Below are positions 6,175 through 7,220 of a stretch of 7,220 bases of DNA, piece by piece. Source of the DNA: Acidimicrobiia bacterium. Its GTDB lineage: Bacteria; Actinomycetota; Acidimicrobiia; Spongiisociales; ZC4RG35. A program made the position numbers and the translations under genes. The stretch lies in NCBI GenBank assembly GCA_003230435.1, contig QIDW01000236.1, forward strand, positions 1 to 7,220, in the 5' to 3' direction. The notes under the pieces are model-generated. The model was not told where the DNA came from, made no database searches, and was given only the letters and a program-made list of their open reading frames with translations. Every line of letters starts with the position of its first letter. Position 1 is the stretch's first letter.

Positions 6175-6180
6175 CTCTCC
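6175..6180 (-). promoter_or_regulatory. Ribosome binding site of bioY
   Basis: Read on the - strand, GGAGAG lies 8 nt before the bioY ATG. It is a good match and spacing and fixes the start. Confidence 0.65.
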
Positions 6181-6193
6181 GAAACCGTTGGCG

Positions 6194-6210
6194 TCAGACA
6201 ATACGTCTAA
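6194..6210. promoter_or_regulatory. Imperfect palindrome over the bioY -10 region (candidate operator)
   Basis: TCAGAC (6194-6199) and GTCTAA (6205-6210) are inverted arms matching at 5 of 6 positions around a 5-bp centre (AATAC). The left arm and centre overlap the predicted bioY -10 box, where a repressor would block the promoter. It does not match the operators of biotin regulators as I recall them (BirA, BioR, BioQ), so the factor is unknown. Short arms mean chance remains possible. Confidence 0.3.
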
Positions 6211-6225
6211 GACTCGAAGTGTCAG
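6198..6225 (-). promoter_or_regulatory. Predicted sigma-70-type promoter of bioY
   Basis: On the - strand, CTGACA (plus 6220-6225; 5 of 6 to TTGACA) and TATTGT (plus 6198-6203; 4 of 6 to TATAAT) are separated by 16 nt. The -10 box lies about 30 nt before the bioY ATG. It is the best promoter-like pair I see in the 80-bp divergent spacer 6167-6246; no equally good one was found for the + strand gene. Confidence 0.4.
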
Positions 6226-6246
6226 GTGACCGTTACCATTCCGAAC

Positions 6247-7220
6247 ATGGAAGCTGAGAAGAAGCGAAGCGCTTTCTGGCCCCTCTATCTCATAGGGGCC
6301 TTGTTTGTGGTGGGCGTCATGGGGGTTATTGGCTGGAACATCGAGCTGCCCTACCTGGCCTTTTCCGCCGGTCCGGTGTCCGATGCCGCCGATTCCGTTG
6401 TGGCTGAAGACGTTGACGTCTATCCGCCGGATGGTGAACTCCTCATGCTCACCGTCGTGAGCCAGGACGTGAATGTTTTCGAGGCGCTGATAGCAGGTTT
6501 CGACCCGACCATCGATCTGGTTCCCAAGGCCGCATACCGCCGCGCCGGGGAATCCGACGAGGACTACCGAAACAGGGTCCTCCAACAGATGGATGACTCC
6601 AACTTCCGCTCGATATCCGTAGCGATCGATCGGCTGGGACTCGAAATGGTGCCGATAGAGGTCGTTGTCAATGAGTTCGTGGCCGGCGTCCCTGCAGAGT
6701 CGGTCCTCGAGTTGGGCGACACGATTGTCGCCGTGAACGGTGTGGCCGTGGCCCAAGTCGATGACATTCGCCAAGTCACACAGGGCATGTCCGTCGGAGA
6801 TACGCTCAATATGACGGTTGATCGTGGGGGCGTCGAGGTCGACGTCGATGTCGAACTGGCGGAACGGGAGGACGAGCCGGGTGTGCCAATGATCGGCGTG
6901 ATCCTCGGCGAACTGACAGGACCACCTTTCCCCCTGTCCATCCATGCAGGTGACGTGGGGGGGCCGTCGGCCGGCATGATGCACACGCTGGCCATCATCG
7001 ACACTCTCACCGAGGGCGAGATGACAAAAGGTTATGTGATAGCTGGGACGGGCACGATCAAGGTCGACGGCACCGTTGGCAGCATTGGGGGCATCCGTCA
7101 GAAGGTTGTGGGCGCCGAGGCCGCAGGCGCTTCCTACATCCTGGTTCCGGAAGGGAACTACGCAAAAGCGCTCACTGCGGAGCGGAGCAGCATTGAGATC
7201 GTTCCGATAGCGACCATCGA
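6247..7220 (+). CDS. Membrane-anchored PDZ / Lon-like serine protease (YlbL family), 3' end missing
   Basis: The frame is open from ATG 6247 to the window end (324 codons). Residues 1-9 are charged, 10-30 form one membrane anchor, and then comes ELPYLAFSAGPVSD, a variant of the YlbL juxtamembrane motif (PYY-x-LSPG). A PDZ domain covers about residues 134-207 (core VLELGDTIVAVNGV). The Lon-type proteolytic domain follows: GGPSAGMMHTLAIID carries the putative nucleophile Ser241, and IAGTGTIKVDGTVGSIGGI is followed by RQKV with the paired Lys286. These 45 residues between Ser and Lys are close to the spacing in Lon. There is no AAA+ domain, as usual for this family. Family members run to about 340-350 aa, so only a short tail is missing. 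No good Shine-Dalgarno sequence precedes 6247; an in-frame GTG at 6226 is an alternative start. It probably degrades or processes proteins at the outer membrane face; the substrate is unknown. Confidence 0.88.
   Translation, partial: MEAEKKRSAFWPLYLIGALFVVGVMGVIGWNIELPYLAFSAGPVSDAADSVVAEDVDVYPPDGELLMLTVVSQDVNVFEALIAGFDPTIDLVPKAAYRRAGESDEDYRNRVLQQMDDSNFRSISVAIDRLGLEMVPIEVVVNEFVAGVPAESVLELGDTIVAVNGVAVAQVDDIRQVTQGMSVGDTLNMTVDRGGVEVDVDVELAEREDEPGVPMIGVILGELTGPPFPLSIHAGDVGGPSAGMMHTLAIIDTLTEGEMTKGYVIAGTGTIKVDGTVGSIGGIRQKVVGAEAAGASYILVPEGNYAKALTAERSSIEIVPIATI

Noticed and set aside
6163..6984. A 273-codon open frame on the - strand opposite the protease gene
   Set aside because: The + strand frame has a recognisable anchor, PDZ and Lon-type catalytic motifs. 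The antisense translation is His/Asp-rich with no recognisable domain and is a by-product of GC-rich codon bias.

Overview
The window looks like chromosomal DNA from a GC-rich, monoderm, actinobacterium-like bacterium. Support comes from a lipobox-bearing binding protein, a YlbL-type PDZ/Lon-like protease with one N-terminal membrane anchor, a stand-alone BioY, frequent GTG starts and 4-nt stop/start overlaps. Acidimicrobiia is my best guess, but it rests on gene style and neighbourhood rather than on any marker gene. Nothing here suggests a mobile element, prophage, CRISPR array, rRNA or tRNA.

Bases 1-5478 (+ strand) form one transport operon: the 3' end of an acyl-CoA synthetase (AMP-forming) gene, then livH, livM, livK, livF and livG, a complete gene set for a branched-chain-amino-acid-type (HAAT) ABC importer. 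The ligase/livH, livH/livM and livF/livG junctions are 4-nt stop/start overlaps. livK alone is set apart by two short gaps, each holding an RNA hairpin. LivK captures substrate outside the membrane, LivH/LivM form the channel and LivF/LivG should power it. The ligase at the head of the operon suggests that the substrate is an organic acid that is CoA-activated on entry, rather than a branched-chain amino acid.

The most notable observation is in livG. Its reading frame is open and otherwise conserved, but the Walker B segment (the usual hydrophobic strand plus Asp-Glu-Pro) is absent. The protein passes directly from the region after the signature helix (ALAMDP) to the D-loop region (VAGMNLEE), as if about 7-9 codons had been removed in frame. 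LivF has an intact Walker B, but its H-loop position carries the Gln typical of LivF. The encoded pair therefore has no ATP site with a full set of canonical residues.

Bases 5479-5596 are a convergent gap with nested inverted repeats. bioY (biotin ECF S-component) lies on the - strand at 5597-6166. An 80-bp divergent spacer (6167-6246) holds a plausible bioY promoter with a small palindrome over its -10 box. A + strand gene for a membrane-anchored PDZ / Lon-type Ser-Lys protease (YlbL-like) starts at 6247 and runs off the window end.

Apart from the livG lesion this is an ordinary metabolic region, and I do not see a new biological system in it.
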